Positions 35,434 to 47,130 of a DNA stretch of 64,000 nucleotides are shown piece by piece. The notes below the pieces were generated by a model, which was given only the letters and a program-made list of their open reading frames with translations, made no database searches and had not been told where the DNA came from. Position 1 is the first letter of the stretch. Every line of letters starts with the position of its first letter. The DNA lies in contig NZ_ML660087.1 in assembly GCF_007004655.1 (NCBI RefSeq), positions 419,733-483,732 of the forward strand, written 5' to 3'. The translations under genes were made by a program, and so were the position numbers. The DNA comes from Exilibacterium tricleocarpae. GTDB lineage: Bacteria; Pseudomonadota; Gammaproteobacteria; Pseudomonadales; Cellvibrionaceae.

Positions 35434-38400
35434 ATGGCAGATACGATAGAGGCCGCACAGGGCGTGGGTGAGGCGCTGTCCCAGAACTACGGCGAGCAAC
35501 AGTTGCTGCGCCTGGCGATGTCGACCATCGGCGCCATCGCCTGGCAGTGGGATCTGGACAGCGGCGTCTTCAGCTATTCGCTGCCCCTGGCGCAGGCGCT
35601 GGGTCTCGACAGCGATGGCGAGGACACCAGCCTGTTGGACCGTATCGACCGCGAGGACCAGGAGAACCTGCTGGCCGCCGCCGAGCGCGCCCACGAGGGG
35701 CGCGAGGCGTTCGAACATCTGGTGCATATCCGTATCGGCCCCGAGTATCACCCGTTTCGCATTATCGGCAGCCGGGTCGATTCGCCGCTGGCCAACCACC
35801 GCAGTATGTCGGGCATCCTGATGGCGGGTGTGGATGCGGGATTCCTCCTCAACAGTATTCTCAGCCACACCTCGGTGTTGGTGTTTGTCAAAGACCTGCA
35901 GGGCCACTACCTGTTCGTTAACCCGGAATACGCCCAGCAGTGCGGTATCGATGCCCACGACGCCCTGGGTAAAACCGACCGCGAGCTGTTTGGCGATAAG
36001 GTGGCTGACTACACCCTGCAACTGGAGCAGCGGGTCATCGAATCGGCCGAACAGATGCAGCGCGAGGAAAGTCCGCCGTTTCAGACCGACAACACCTATC
36101 TCGCCGAGCGCTTTCCCATTTACAACAGCCAGGGCGCCATCTATGCCCTCGGCTGTGTGTTTACCGACATCACCCAGAATAAAACTTACGAACAGACGAT
36201 CAATCAACAGCGCCGCGAACTGGGCCTGGTGCTCGATGCGGTGCCGTCGCAGATATGGTATCTGGGTAGCGGCGGCGAGGTGATTGCCATCAACCGCCAG
36301 GCCTCAAGGTTGCTCGGTCTCGATATCAAACAGGTCAAAGATCGCACCCTGCTGGATTTGAGCAATGCTGTTCCCAATGCGCGGGAACGCCACCGGCAGA
36401 TACTGCAGGTGATCGAAACCGGCACGCCGGTGTTTGGCAGCATAGAGAATTACCTCGATAACGGCGAGCGCGTGTGGGCGCGGGTCGATACCATTCCCAT
36501 GCCGGGTAAAGGCGGGGAAATATCCGGTGTATTGCTGGTGGCGAATGACGTTACCGAACTCAAGCGCAAAGAGGAACACCTGGCTCGCAACGATGCCCGC
36601 TACCGCTCCTTTATCGCCAACAGCACCGAGGCCATCTTCGGCGCCGAGGTCGAGCCGCCGATGCCGTTGAATCTGCAACTCGAGCGGCAGATCGACTGGC
36701 TCAAGCAGCACACTCGCTATATCGAGTGCAACAAAATCTGCGCCTCCAGCTACGACCTGGAAATTGATGAATTCATCGGCAGCCGCCTCATTGATCTGGA
36801 AAGCAGTAAAGAGGTGTTCCGGCAAAAAGCACTGGCTTTTTTGCAAAACCGGTACCGGGTCAGCAACATCTCCGTGTGTGAGCTGGATCGCTTCGGCAAC
36901 GAGCGCTGGTATGAGCTGTCGCTGCGTGGCCAGATCAGCCGCGAGGGGCTGACTGAAATCTGGGGCATGTTTCGCGACGTCACCGTCAACAAGCGCCAGG
37001 AGCTGGCGTTGAAGCACAGCGAGTCCCGCTATCGCAGTTTTATCGCCAACAGCCACGAGGGCATTTTCAATCTGGAGTTTCGCCAGAGCATCGCCATCGG
37101 CCTGCCGCTGGAACAACAGGTCGAGTGCTTTGTGCGCGATACCTACGTGAGCGAGTGCAACGATGTGTTTGCGCAACAGTACGGTTATGAGTCGGCCGCC
37201 GAGTGTGTGGGGCGCGGCATTATGGAGCTGAGCGACGCCGAGTCGGCGCGCAAAATGCTGCGCATTTTTATCAAAAACAATTATCAACTGGCCAATTTCG
37301 AAAGTCAGGTGCGCAGTAAGCACGCCGGTGTGTTCTGGTCCAGCGCCAGCCTCGAGGGGGTGATCGAAAACGATATGCTGGTGGGTTGCTGGGGCAGCCA
37401 GCGCGACACCACCGAGCGACGTAAATACCTCGAGGAACTGGAGTACCAGGCCACCCACGATTCCCTGACGCTGTTGCCCAACCGCAAAAAACTTTATATG
37501 GAGGCCGAGGCCAGCATCAGAAACCTGCATCCGGACAAGAGTCTGGCACTGATGCTGATCGATCTCGACCGCTTCAAGGAAATCAACGATACACTCGGCC
37601 ACCATATGGGTGACCGCCTGTTGAAACAACTGGGGCCGCGTCTGGAGTTGATTATCAGTGAGCACCCGGGCCTGGTGGCGCGGCTCGGCGGCGATGAGTT
37701 TGCCGTCATGTTGGCTAACATCGCCGAGCAGGAGGCCACCGAGATCGCCCATCAGATTTTGTTACAGATTGGCGAGACTTTTGACCTGGGCGGGTTTCAG
37801 GCCGATATCAGCGCGTCTCTCGGCATCTCCTTCTGTCCCAAACATGGCCAGGATGTGGGCACCCTGATGCGCTATGCCGATGTCGCCATGTACCGGGCCA
37901 AAACCGAATCCATCGGGATGCTGGAGTACGCGCCGGCTTTCGACAAGCACACGCCCAAACGCCTGGCGCTGATGACCGATCTGGGACGCGCCATCCGCGA
38001 GGATCAACTGCTGCTACATTTTCAGCCCAAGATCGATGTCAACGGCAGGTTCATCCACGGTTTTGAGGCGCTGTTGCGCTGGGAGCATCCCCAGCACGGT
38101 GCCATTCCGCCAAGCGAATTCATTCCCCTGGCCGAAACCACGGAGCTGATTCGCCCGCTGACGCTGTGGGTCCTCGACGCCGCCATGGCCCAGTGCCGGC
38201 GCTGGCGCGGCGCCGGGCTCAATGTCAGGGTGGCGGTCAATCTGTCGACCCGCAACCTGCTCGACGATCAGATCGTCAATCAGGTGGAGCGCATTCTCGC
38301 CAATCACCAGGTGCCGGCCCATGCGCTGGAGCTGGAAATCACCGAGAGCGCGATCATGGCCGATCCCAAGCGCGCCCTGGAAGCCCTGGAAAGGGTCCAC

Positions 38401-38748
38401 GCGCTGGGGGTACACCTGTCCATCGACGATTTCGGCACCGGCTATTCGTCACTGGCCTATATCAAGCGCCTGCCGGTGGAAACCCTCAAGATCGATTACT
38501 CGTTTGTCATCGATATGCTCGAAGACGAGCAGGATGAAATCATTGTGCGCTCGACTATCAACCTGGCCCATAACCTGGGTTTGAAGGTGGTGGCCGAGGG
38601 AGTCGAGAGCCGGGCCATTCTGGAGAAGTTGTACGGCATGGGTTGCGACCAGGCGCAGGGTTATTATATCGGCCGGCCCATGACCGAAGCGGACGCCGGC
38701 CAGTGGCTGCGCCGCGGCGAGTGGTCCAGCCTGCATCTGTTGACCTAG
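35434..38748 (+). CDS. Multi-PAS GGDEF-EAL cyclic-di-GMP protein
   Basis: A 1104-residue soluble signalling protein. Several PAS domains fill the first 660 residues, including two related ones around RYRSFIANSTEAIFGAEVE and RYRSFIANSHEGIFNLEF. The GGDEF domain starts near residue 675 (DSLTLLPNRKKLY) with an intact ARLGGDEFAVM motif and no evident RxxD inhibitory site. The EAL domain (FEALLRWEHP, ELEITESAIM, IDDFGTGYSSLAYIKRLP, VVAEGVES) keeps the metal- and base-contributing residues, so phosphodiesterase activity is likely. There are no transmembrane helices. The gene is monocistronic. Confidence 0.95.
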   Translation: MADTIEAAQGVGEALSQNYGEQQLLRLAMSTIGAIAWQWDLDSGVFSYSLPLAQALGLDSDGEDTSLLDRIDREDQENLLAAAERAHEGREAFEHLVHIRIGPEYHPFRIIGSRVDSPLANHRSMSGILMAGVDAGFLLNSILSHTSVLVFVKDLQGHYLFVNPEYAQQCGIDAHDALGKTDRELFGDKVADYTLQLEQRVIESAEQMQREESPPFQTDNTYLAERFPIYNSQGAIYALGCVFTDITQNKTYEQTINQQRRELGLVLDAVPSQIWYLGSGGEVIAINRQASRLLGLDIKQVKDRTLLDLSNAVPNARERHRQILQVIETGTPVFGSIENYLDNGERVWARVDTIPMPGKGGEISGVLLVANDVTELKRKEEHLARNDARYRSFIANSTEAIFGAEVEPPMPLNLQLERQIDWLKQHTRYIECNKICASSYDLEIDEFIGSRLIDLESSKEVFRQKALAFLQNRYRVSNISVCELDRFGNERWYELSLRGQISREGLTEIWGMFRDVTVNKRQELALKHSESRYRSFIANSHEGIFNLEFRQSIAIGLPLEQQVECFVRDTYVSECNDVFAQQYGYESAAECVGRGIMELSDAESARKMLRIFIKNNYQLANFESQVRSKHAGVFWSSASLEGVIENDMLVGCWGSQRDTTERRKYLEELEYQATHDSLTLLPNRKKLYMEAEASIRNLHPDKSLALMLIDLDRFKEINDTLGHHMGDRLLKQLGPRLELIISEHPGLVARLGGDEFAVMLANIAEQEATEIAHQILLQIGETFDLGGFQADISASLGISFCPKHGQDVGTLMRYADVAMYRAKTESIGMLEYAPAFDKHTPKRLALMTDLGRAIREDQLLLHFQPKIDVNGRFIHGFEALLRWEHPQHGAIPPSEFIPLAETTELIRPLTLWVLDAAMAQCRRWRGAGLNVRVAVNLSTRNLLDDQIVNQVERILANHQVPAHALELEITESAIMADPKRALEALERVHALGVHLSIDDFGTGYSSLAYIKRLPVETLKIDYSFVIDMLEDEQDEIIVRSTINLAHNLGLKVVAEGVESRAILEKLYGMGCDQAQGYYIGRPMTEADAGQWLRRGEWSSLHLLT

Positions 38749-38839
38749 GGTCTCCTGCATAACGCATCAGCAGCGCTTTTTAATGCGCTCTCGGTGGGGC
38801 TTGCTAATGGCTCGTCATATTCGGGACTCCAGCCGGAGG

Positions 38840-38928
38840 TAGACCTACCCTCGGTATTTTTAATCCATATCGGTAAAGGGAGAGTGGGAGTCGATAAACT
38901 GTGCGAATCCTCTTAAGTGAGTGCCATT
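38840..38928. repeat. Truncated right half of an H-family element, H7
   Basis: AGACCTACCCTCGGTATTTT starting at 38841, then AATCC, GATAAAC and a final CTTAAGTGAGTGCCATT, correspond to the right-hand third of H4 and H6 (AGACCTACCTTCGG, then CTTAAC or CTTAAG and AGTGCCATT). The left part and the central hairpin are missing. It separates the GGDEF-EAL gene from the protease gene; the two are convergent. Confidence 0.65.
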
Positions 38929-38948
38929 ATCAACAGGGGGTTTTTAAA

Positions 38949-40409
38949 CTAGAGTTCGGCCTGTGCGCGCATATCCCGCACGTCCCGCAGGCGCTCGCGC
39001 AACAGCGCGGTCAGGTGGAAGTTGCCCCGCGACAACTTCAGCGCGTTGTTCAATTGTTGCAGGGCCTTGTCGTAAACGCCGTTGAGGATGAAGTACTCCG
39101 CCCGCGCCCGGTGTACGCCGAGAATATTGCCCGCCAGGCCGTGCACCTCGGCCAGCAGGTACCAGACATAGTCGTCTTTGGGCCGCCGGCGCGAATAATC
39201 CGCCAGCACCTCTTCGCACAGCGGGTAGTTGCCCGACTGCATCAGCAGCTCGGCGTAGCGCACCGTCAGCGCGTGGCTGTTGGGGTGCACCTGCAGGGCG
39301 TCTTCGAGTATCTTCAGGGCAGCGGGGTAATTGTCTCCCGCCGCCTCCAGGTCGGCATGGGCGATCAGGTAGGGGATTTTGCCGGGCCTTTTTTCCAGCA
39401 TCGGTGCCAGCGTAAACAGCGCGCGGTCGAGCTGGCCGGTGGCTGTGGCAGCCAGCACCAGGCCGTAGCGAGCCGCCTCGGGGGACAGGGATTCACCTTC
39501 GATTTCGCTGAGAAACCGCTTCACGCTCTCGCCCGGGGTCTTTTCATGCAATACCTGGATGCGGGCCCGCATCAGGTGGAAGTCCAGACTCTCGGGAAAC
39601 TGTTTTTTCGGGTACTTCTGGGCCCGATTGCGGGAGTCGGCGATACGGCTCTCGGTAACCGGGTGGGTCAGCAGGAACTCCGGTGGCCGGCGGGTATAGC
39701 GGGTGGCGCGCAACATCCGCTCGAACATTTCCGGCACTGCGTGGGGGTTCATACCGGCCTCGACCATGGTCTGCATACCGATACGGTCGGCCTCCTGTTC
39801 GTTTTGCCGGCTGAAACGCAGCCGTGCGTCCAGCGCGGCCGCCTGGGTGGCGGTGAGCGCTGCCAGGCCGGCATCGCCGCCGGCGGTAGCCGCCAGCACC
39901 AGGCTGGCCAACAGGGCCGCCAGGGTTGGGGTGGAGGCATTCTGGCGCTGTTCCACGCCGCGGGCAAAGTGGCGCTGGCTCAGATGTGCCAGTTCGTGGG
40001 CCAGCACTGAAGCCAGTTGGTGTTCCGATTCGGCGTAAAGCAACAGGCCGGTGTGTACCCCCACCACGCCGCCGGGGACGGCAAAGGCGTTCATGGTGGG
40101 GTTCTTGACCACGATCAGCTCCAGGCGGCGGTCCCGCAACTGGCTGTGACCCACCAGCCGATACAGCGTCTGCTCGAGATATTCGTGCACCTGGGCGTCG
40201 GAGAAGGTGGGCACCTGGCTGCGAAACGCCCGCAACCAGCTCTGGCCGAGTTGGTACTCCTGCGCCGGTGAGACGATGCCCGATGCCGCATCCCCCAACT
40301 CCGGCAGCGCGATGCCAGAGGCCGGCGCCGCGGTGGGGGCTAACAGGGTGGCACACAGTGCGGCGGCAGCCAGGCAGGCAGACAGTCTGTGGCGGGCGGG
40401 GTGTGGCAC
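38949..40409 (-). CDS. bepA: Periplasmic M48 zinc metalloprotease with TPR domain, BepA-like
   Basis: This protein helps outer-membrane protein assembly and degrades stalled LptD in E. coli. A signal peptide (RLSACLAAAALCATLLAP, then TAAPASG) is followed by the M48 domain with the zinc motif HELAH in VLAHELAHLSQRHFARG and the third ligand region NEQEADRIGM. The C-terminal half is TPR-like (residues about 270-486). GTG 40409 is taken because AAGGAG lies upstream, though at a longer-than-usual 11 bases. It is divergent from tusA and the AI-2E permease, a neighbourhood also seen in Pseudomonas. Confidence 0.9.
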   Translation of the reverse strand: MPHPARHRLSACLAAAALCATLLAPTAAPASGIALPELGDAASGIVSPAQEYQLGQSWLRAFRSQVPTFSDAQVHEYLEQTLYRLVGHSQLRDRRLELIVVKNPTMNAFAVPGGVVGVHTGLLLYAESEHQLASVLAHELAHLSQRHFARGVEQRQNASTPTLAALLASLVLAATAGGDAGLAALTATQAAALDARLRFSRQNEQEADRIGMQTMVEAGMNPHAVPEMFERMLRATRYTRRPPEFLLTHPVTESRIADSRNRAQKYPKKQFPESLDFHLMRARIQVLHEKTPGESVKRFLSEIEGESLSPEAARYGLVLAATATGQLDRALFTLAPMLEKRPGKIPYLIAHADLEAAGDNYPAALKILEDALQVHPNSHALTVRYAELLMQSGNYPLCEEVLADYSRRRPKDDYVWYLLAEVHGLAGNILGVHRARAEYFILNGVYDKALQQLNNALKLSRGNFHLTALLRERLRDVRDMRAQAEL

Positions 40410-40612
40410 GATGGGGGCGACTCCTTGGGGATAGTGACTGGCGCGATGACAACGCACTCTAGCGTGTTACTCCGCGGCTGCCTAGTGTCGAAGGGGCAAC
40501 AAAGGTTACCGTTACAGGCATTTTGATAAATAAAACAACAATTTGTTCAACTTAAAGGCCCAAGTTTGCCTATAATCGGCAGGCCTTTGCCCGCGCACGA
40601 TTGTTGCTTGGT

Positions 40613-40664
40613 TATAAAGATCAGATATAAAGATCGGGTGTAAAGATCAGGTGTAAAGATATGT
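40613..40664 (+). repeat. Four 13-bp tandem repeats running into the tusA start codon
   Basis: Units of 13 bp (TATAAAGATCAGA, TATAAAGATCGGG, TGTAAAGATCAGG, TGTAAAGATATGT) start at 40613, 40626, 40639 and 40652. The last unit contains the ATG at 40661. Each carries AAAGAT, and there is no ordinary ribosome site, so the repeats set the spacing of whatever recruits ribosomes here. Confidence 0.85.
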
Positions 40665-40900
40665 GTGAAGAATTCGAGGTGGCGGCCGTCGTCGATGCAA
40701 CCGGCCTGACCTGCCCGCTGCCACTGCTCAAAGCCAAGCAGGGATTAAAGAGCCTCGCCGCCGGGCAGGCGCTCAAGGTTATCGCCACCGATCCCGGTTC
40801 GGTGCGGGATTTCAACAGCTTTGCCGAACTCAGCGGCAACCGGCTACTGAGTTCGCGCGCCGAGGCGCAGCAGTACATATATATTATTGAAAAGGCCTGA
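40661..40900 (+). CDS. tusA: TusA-family sulfurtransferase
   Basis: A 79-residue sulfur carrier. The signature VDATGLTCPLPLLKAKQGL contains the catalytic persulfide Cys (residue 18) in CPxP context, followed by VIATDPGSVRDFNSFAELSG. Such proteins pass sulfur to tRNA thiolation or molybdenum cofactor pathways. It lies 11 bp upstream of the AI-2E permease gene. The leader is an unusual 13-bp tandem repeat. Confidence 0.94.
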   Translation: MCEEFEVAAVVDATGLTCPLPLLKAKQGLKSLAAGQALKVIATDPGSVRDFNSFAELSGNRLLSSRAEAQQYIYIIEKA

Positions 40901-40911
40901 CGGTACAGCTC

Positions 40912-41994
40912 ATGATCAATATTTTTCGCAGTTGGATCGACCGCTACTTCGCCGATGAGGAAGCGGTGCTGTTGGCGCTGTTCCTGGTCGCAGGTCTGAT
41001 AGTTGTGGTTACCATGGGCACGGTATTGGCGCCCATGTTCGCCAGCCTCGTGATTGCCTTCCTGATGCAGGGGATGGTGGTGCGCCTGAAGCAGGCTCGG
41101 GTTCCCCATATTGTCGCTGTCACCATTGCCTTTGTGGTGCTGGTGGGAATGCTCGCTGCCAGTATGCTGGTGCTGTTGCCGATTCTCTGGCACCAGGCGG
41201 TTGCGCTGTTTTCCGAAGCGCCGCGGATGCTGACAGAGTGGCAGCGGCTGGCACTGCTGTTGCCGGAAAAATATCCGCAGTTGATCAGCGAGACACAGAT
41301 TGAGCAGTTGATCAATCTGGCGGGCACTGAGGTGGGCAAGTTTGGGCAGAATATCCTCACGTTCTCAGTGGCCAACCTGCCGGTGCTGATCGCTATCCTG
41401 ATCTACCTGGTGCTGGTGCCCATACTGGTTTTTTTCTTTCTCAAAGACAGCGACCGGATACAGGCCTGGGTGGGTTCGTTTTTGCCGAAGCAGCGGCCGG
41501 TGATGAGCAAAATCTGGCGCGAAATGAACCAGCAGATCGCCAACTATGTACGCGGTAAGGTGATAGAAATTTTAGTGGTGGCGGCCGTGTCCTATGTGTC
41601 GTTCGTCCTGCTCGGCCTTAACTATGCACTGTTGATGGCGCTGGTGGTGGGACTGTCGGTGGTGATCCCCTATATCGGCGCGGCGGTGGTGACGGTGCCG
41701 GTGGCCATGATCGGGTTTTTTCAGTGGGGCTGGAGTTCGGATTTTTTCTATCTGCTGCTGGTTTATGGGGTTATCCAGGCGCTGGACGGCAATGTGCTGG
41801 TGCCCTTGCTGTTTTCCGAGGCAGTCAATTTGCACCCGGTAGCGATTATCCTGGCGGTGCTGGTATTTGGCGGTATCTGGGGCTTTTGGGGCGTATTTTT
41901 TGCGATTCCGCTGGCTACGTTTATCAAGGCGATCCTCAACGCCTGGCCGACTCGCGACAGTGAGGGTGAAGAGCAATCGGAAATGCAGGCCTGA
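40912..41994 (+). CDS. AI-2E family transporter (PerM-like)
   Basis: A 360-residue integral membrane protein with about eight helices, typical of the UPF0118/AI-2E exporter family. Marker segments are FVVLVGMLAASMLVLLPILW, LPVLIAILIYLVLVPILVFF and the C-terminal IWGFWGVFFAIPLATFIKAI. Members export AI-2 or act as sodium/proton antiporters, and the substrate here is not known. It is translationally close to tusA and follows it on one transcript. Confidence 0.93.
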   Translation: MINIFRSWIDRYFADEEAVLLALFLVAGLIVVVTMGTVLAPMFASLVIAFLMQGMVVRLKQARVPHIVAVTIAFVVLVGMLAASMLVLLPILWHQAVALFSEAPRMLTEWQRLALLLPEKYPQLISETQIEQLINLAGTEVGKFGQNILTFSVANLPVLIAILIYLVLVPILVFFFLKDSDRIQAWVGSFLPKQRPVMSKIWREMNQQIANYVRGKVIEILVVAAVSYVSFVLLGLNYALLMALVVGLSVVIPYIGAAVVTVPVAMIGFFQWGWSSDFFYLLLVYGVIQALDGNVLVPLLFSEAVNLHPVAIILAVLVFGGIWGFWGVFFAIPLATFIKAILNAWPTRDSEGEEQSEMQA

Positions 41995-42700
41995 CAATTC
42001 GGGCCCGTCCTTACTGAACCTCCGTGTTGTCGCCCCGTCGCTGGCTGCGTTCGCCAGCCGCGGTTTTGTGCAGCCGCCGCAAAAGAAAACTGTGCCAGGA
42101 CTGATATCACGCCTATTGTTGCGGGCGCTGGGCGGCGTGTGGACAGGTCGCAGTCCTGCCCCCGCGCCGGTGTGCCGGTGGCCGCTGCCGGGCTGCTATG
42201 TCGCCAGGTCGGTGGTGGGATTCAAGCCCCGGACAGGCGTCTCTGGTGGCGGCTAGCGGCGTATGACGCCTTTGCAAAGGGGGCGGTCGGGGTATACTTA
42301 CCCCCGGCGACGGGATAGCGCGGCACGGGTTTTACGTTCTTTTCCATGTAACTCTATTACATTACTGTCTAAATTTTGTTTCCTGTGTAACTGGCTGAAA
42401 TTCAATAAGAAAGTTTTCTCATATCGAAGATTTTCTGGCCGGTTATGGGAAAATGATCTGGAAAATTACGACTTTATGTGTAAAATTACTACACATCGAA
42501 TTGCCGGTCAGTCCCGGCATTGTTAACCCGTCAGCGGTTGAGTAACGAAAGAGCGGCTATCTCTTTCTACGAGTGAGGAAATCATCTCTATACTCAGAAG
42601 CACCACAACATCATCCTGATGACGAGCCCGAGACCCATAAGATGGCGGGATCGTCGCCGGCAGCAACACCTCACAAGGGTGTGAAATCGAGGAGAGCTGA
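41995..42700. other. Long leader region upstream of aceE
   Basis: The first 250 bp are GC-rich with no convincing gene. From about 42340 to 42540 the sequence turns AT-rich, as expected for a promoter region. No PdhR-type palindrome (AATTGGT-ACCAATT) was found. The 160 bases before the ATG carry a clear GAGGAG ribosome site but nothing recognisable as a riboswitch. Confidence 0.5.
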
Positions 42701-45358
42701 ATGCAAACCCAAGAGGATATCGATGCCCTCGAAACGCGAGAGTGGCTGGATGCACTTTACTCAGTAATACGCTATGGCGGCAAAGCGCGCGCCGCTTACC
42801 TGCTCAAGCAACTGGCCGATCGGGCCACCAGCGCCGGGGTTAAACTGCCCGCCGCCATCACCACGCCGTATCGCAATACCATCCCCGTCATCAATGAAAA
42901 GCGTATGCCGGGTGACCTGTTTATGGAGCGCCGCATCCGCTCGTTGATCCGCTGGAATGCGCTGGCCATGGTCATGCGGGCCAACGACAATGACGAGGGC
43001 CTCGGCGGCCATATTTCCAGTTTCTCCTCCGCCGCAACACTCTACGATATCGGTTTCAACTATTTTTTCCGCGGCAACGACGGTGACCAGCCCGGCGACC
43101 TGGTGTATTTTCAGGGCCACAGCGCACCGGGCATGTACGCCCGCTCCTACCTGGAGGGGCGCCTCACCGAAGAGCAGCTCGACAATTTCCGCCGCGAGGT
43201 GGACGGCAACGGGCTGTCCTCCTACCCGCACCCCTGGCTGATGCCCGAGTACTGGCAGTTTCCCACGGTATCTATGGGGCTCGGGCCGCTGCAGGCGATT
43301 TACCAGGCTCACGTGATGCGCTATATGTCGGCGCGCGGCCTGATGCCGCGTGGCGATCGCAAGGTCTGGGCGTTTCTCGGCGATGGCGAGTGTGACGAGC
43401 CGGAATCCCTGGGCGCTATTTCCCTGGCCGGACGCGAGCAATTGGAAAACCTGATTTTCGTGGTTAACTGCAACCTGCAGCGCCTCGACGGTCCGGTGCG
43501 CGGTAACGGCAAGATTATTCAGGAACTCGAAGGGGTCTTCCGCGGCGCCGGTTGGAATGTGATCAAAGTGGTCTGGGGCCGTCACTGGGACCCGCTGTTG
43601 GAGAAAGACGTCGAAGGCCTGCTGCAAAAACGTATGGATGAGGTCTGCGACGGCGAACTCCAGAACTTCAAAGCCAACGGCGGCGCCTACACCCGCGAAC
43701 ACTTTTTTGGCAAGTATCCGGCGCTGTTGGAAATGGTCAAGAACCTGAGCGACGACGACATCATGTACCTGAATCGCGGTGGTCACGATCCCTTTAAGGT
43801 CTATGCAGCCTATGCCCAGGCGGTGGAGCACAAGGGCCAGCCGACGGTCATCCTGGCGCAGACGGTCAAGGGCTACGGCATTGGCGCCGCCGGTGAGGCG
43901 GCCAATATCACCCACTCGGTGAAAAAGCTGGATAAAGACAGCCTGCGCAAATTTCGCGACCGTTTCGGTATTCCCATTTCCGACGATCAGCTCGACGGCG
44001 TGCCCTACTACCGCCCGGCGCCGGACAGCCCGGAGATGGTTTACATGCGCAAGCGCCGCGAGGAACTGCACGGCTATCTGCCGGCCCGGCGCGCCGACTT
44101 CGAGGCGTTGCAAACGCCGGAACTCGACGTGTTCAAGGGGCAACTCAAAGGCAGCGGCGACCGTGAGATATCCACCACCATGGCGTTTGTGCGCATTCTG
44201 TCTTCGCTGGTGAAAGACAAGCAGATCGGTGAGCAGGTAGTGCCCATTGTGCCGGATGAGGCGCGTACGTTTGGGATGGAGGGGATGTTCCGCCAACTGG
44301 GCATTTACTCCTCGGCCGGGCAGAAGTACACCCCCCACGATGCCGATCAGATCATGTATTACAAGGAAGACAAAAAGGGCCAGATCCTGGAGGAGGGCAT
44401 CAACGAGGCCGGCGCCATGTGCGCCTGGATTGCCTGCGGCACCGCCTACAGCAACAGCAGCGTACCGCTGATCCCGTTTTACATCTTCTACTCGATGTTC
44501 GGCTTCCAGCGCATCGGCGACTTTGCCTGGGCCGCCGGCGACAGCCAGGCGCGCGGCTTCCTGATCGGCGCCACTGCCGGTCGCACCACCCTCAACGGCG
44601 AGGGGCTGCAACACCAGGACGGCCACAGTCATGTGCTTGCCAACACTATCCCCAACTGCCGCAGCTACGATCCGACCTATGGCTACGAACTGGCGGTGAT
44701 TATCCAGGACGGGCTGCAGCGGATGTTCCGCGACAAGGAGAACTGTTTCTACTACATCACCACCATGAACGAAAACTACGTGCAGCCGGAGATGCCGATC
44801 GATGCCGAAGAGGGTATCAAAAAAGGTATCTACCTGCTGGAGACGGGCAAAAAGAAAGCCAAGCACCGGGTGCAGTTACTCGGCGCCGGCTCGATCCTGC
44901 GCGAAGTGCGCGGCGCCGCCGAGATATTGCGCCGCGACTACGATGTGGAGTGCGATGTCTGGAGCGTTACCAGTGTCAACGAACTGGTGCGCGAGGGCCA
45001 GGACTGCAGCCGCTGGAATCTGCTGCATCCCGAGGAAACACCGCGCCAGGCCTATATCACCCGGCAACTGGACGGGCACCAGGGGCCGGTGATCGCGGCC
45101 ACGGATTATATGAAAAGCTACGTAGAGCCGCTGCGCAGTTTTATTCCGGCGCGCTTTACTGTACTGGGTACCGATGGCTTCGGCCGCAGTGACACCCGGG
45201 CGAAACTGCGGCGCTTCTTCGAGGTGAACAGTCACTATGTGGTGGTGGCGGCGCTCAAATCGCTGGCCGACGAAGGACAACTGGAGCCCGGCGTGGTTAC
45301 CCGGGCCATCCAGGACCTGGGTATCGATGCGGACAAAACCAACCCACTTTATTGTTAA
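42701..45358 (+). CDS. aceE: Pyruvate dehydrogenase E1 component, homodimeric type
   Basis: The thiamine diphosphate enzyme that decarboxylates pyruvate and passes the acetyl group to AceF. Length 885 residues, as in E. coli (887). Features: HISSFSSAATLYDIGFNYFF near residue 105, the ThDP/Mg motif GDGECDEPESLGAI ending in NCNLQRLDGP, and GEGLQHQDGHSHV in the middle domain. GAGGAG lies just before the ATG. aceF starts 9 bp after the stop; lpd is not in the window. Confidence 0.98.
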   Translation: MQTQEDIDALETREWLDALYSVIRYGGKARAAYLLKQLADRATSAGVKLPAAITTPYRNTIPVINEKRMPGDLFMERRIRSLIRWNALAMVMRANDNDEGLGGHISSFSSAATLYDIGFNYFFRGNDGDQPGDLVYFQGHSAPGMYARSYLEGRLTEEQLDNFRREVDGNGLSSYPHPWLMPEYWQFPTVSMGLGPLQAIYQAHVMRYMSARGLMPRGDRKVWAFLGDGECDEPESLGAISLAGREQLENLIFVVNCNLQRLDGPVRGNGKIIQELEGVFRGAGWNVIKVVWGRHWDPLLEKDVEGLLQKRMDEVCDGELQNFKANGGAYTREHFFGKYPALLEMVKNLSDDDIMYLNRGGHDPFKVYAAYAQAVEHKGQPTVILAQTVKGYGIGAAGEAANITHSVKKLDKDSLRKFRDRFGIPISDDQLDGVPYYRPAPDSPEMVYMRKRREELHGYLPARRADFEALQTPELDVFKGQLKGSGDREISTTMAFVRILSSLVKDKQIGEQVVPIVPDEARTFGMEGMFRQLGIYSSAGQKYTPHDADQIMYYKEDKKGQILEEGINEAGAMCAWIACGTAYSNSSVPLIPFYIFYSMFGFQRIGDFAWAAGDSQARGFLIGATAGRTTLNGEGLQHQDGHSHVLANTIPNCRSYDPTYGYELAVIIQDGLQRMFRDKENCFYYITTMNENYVQPEMPIDAEEGIKKGIYLLETGKKKAKHRVQLLGAGSILREVRGAAEILRRDYDVECDVWSVTSVNELVREGQDCSRWNLLHPEETPRQAYITRQLDGHQGPVIAATDYMKSYVEPLRSFIPARFTVLGTDGFGRSDTRAKLRRFFEVNSHYVVVAALKSLADEGQLEPGVVTRAIQDLGIDADKTNPLYC

Positions 45359-45367
45359 GGAGCTACG

Positions 45368-47071
<1,704 letters not shown>

Positions 47072-47130
47072 GGGCCCCTTTGATAGAGATTTGAACTGAG
47101 TGGTATTCGCTTGGGGTATCTGCTGTAGTT

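Noticed and set aside
41867..42256. A 129-codon plus-strand frame overlapping the AI-2E gene end
   Set aside because: It starts inside the permease gene in another frame and its sequence is low-complexity Arg/Pro/Ala.
42340..42700. A PdhR operator or riboswitch before aceE
   Set aside because: No AATTGGT-type palindrome and no known aptamer core could be found; only an AT-rich leader and a normal ribosome site are present.
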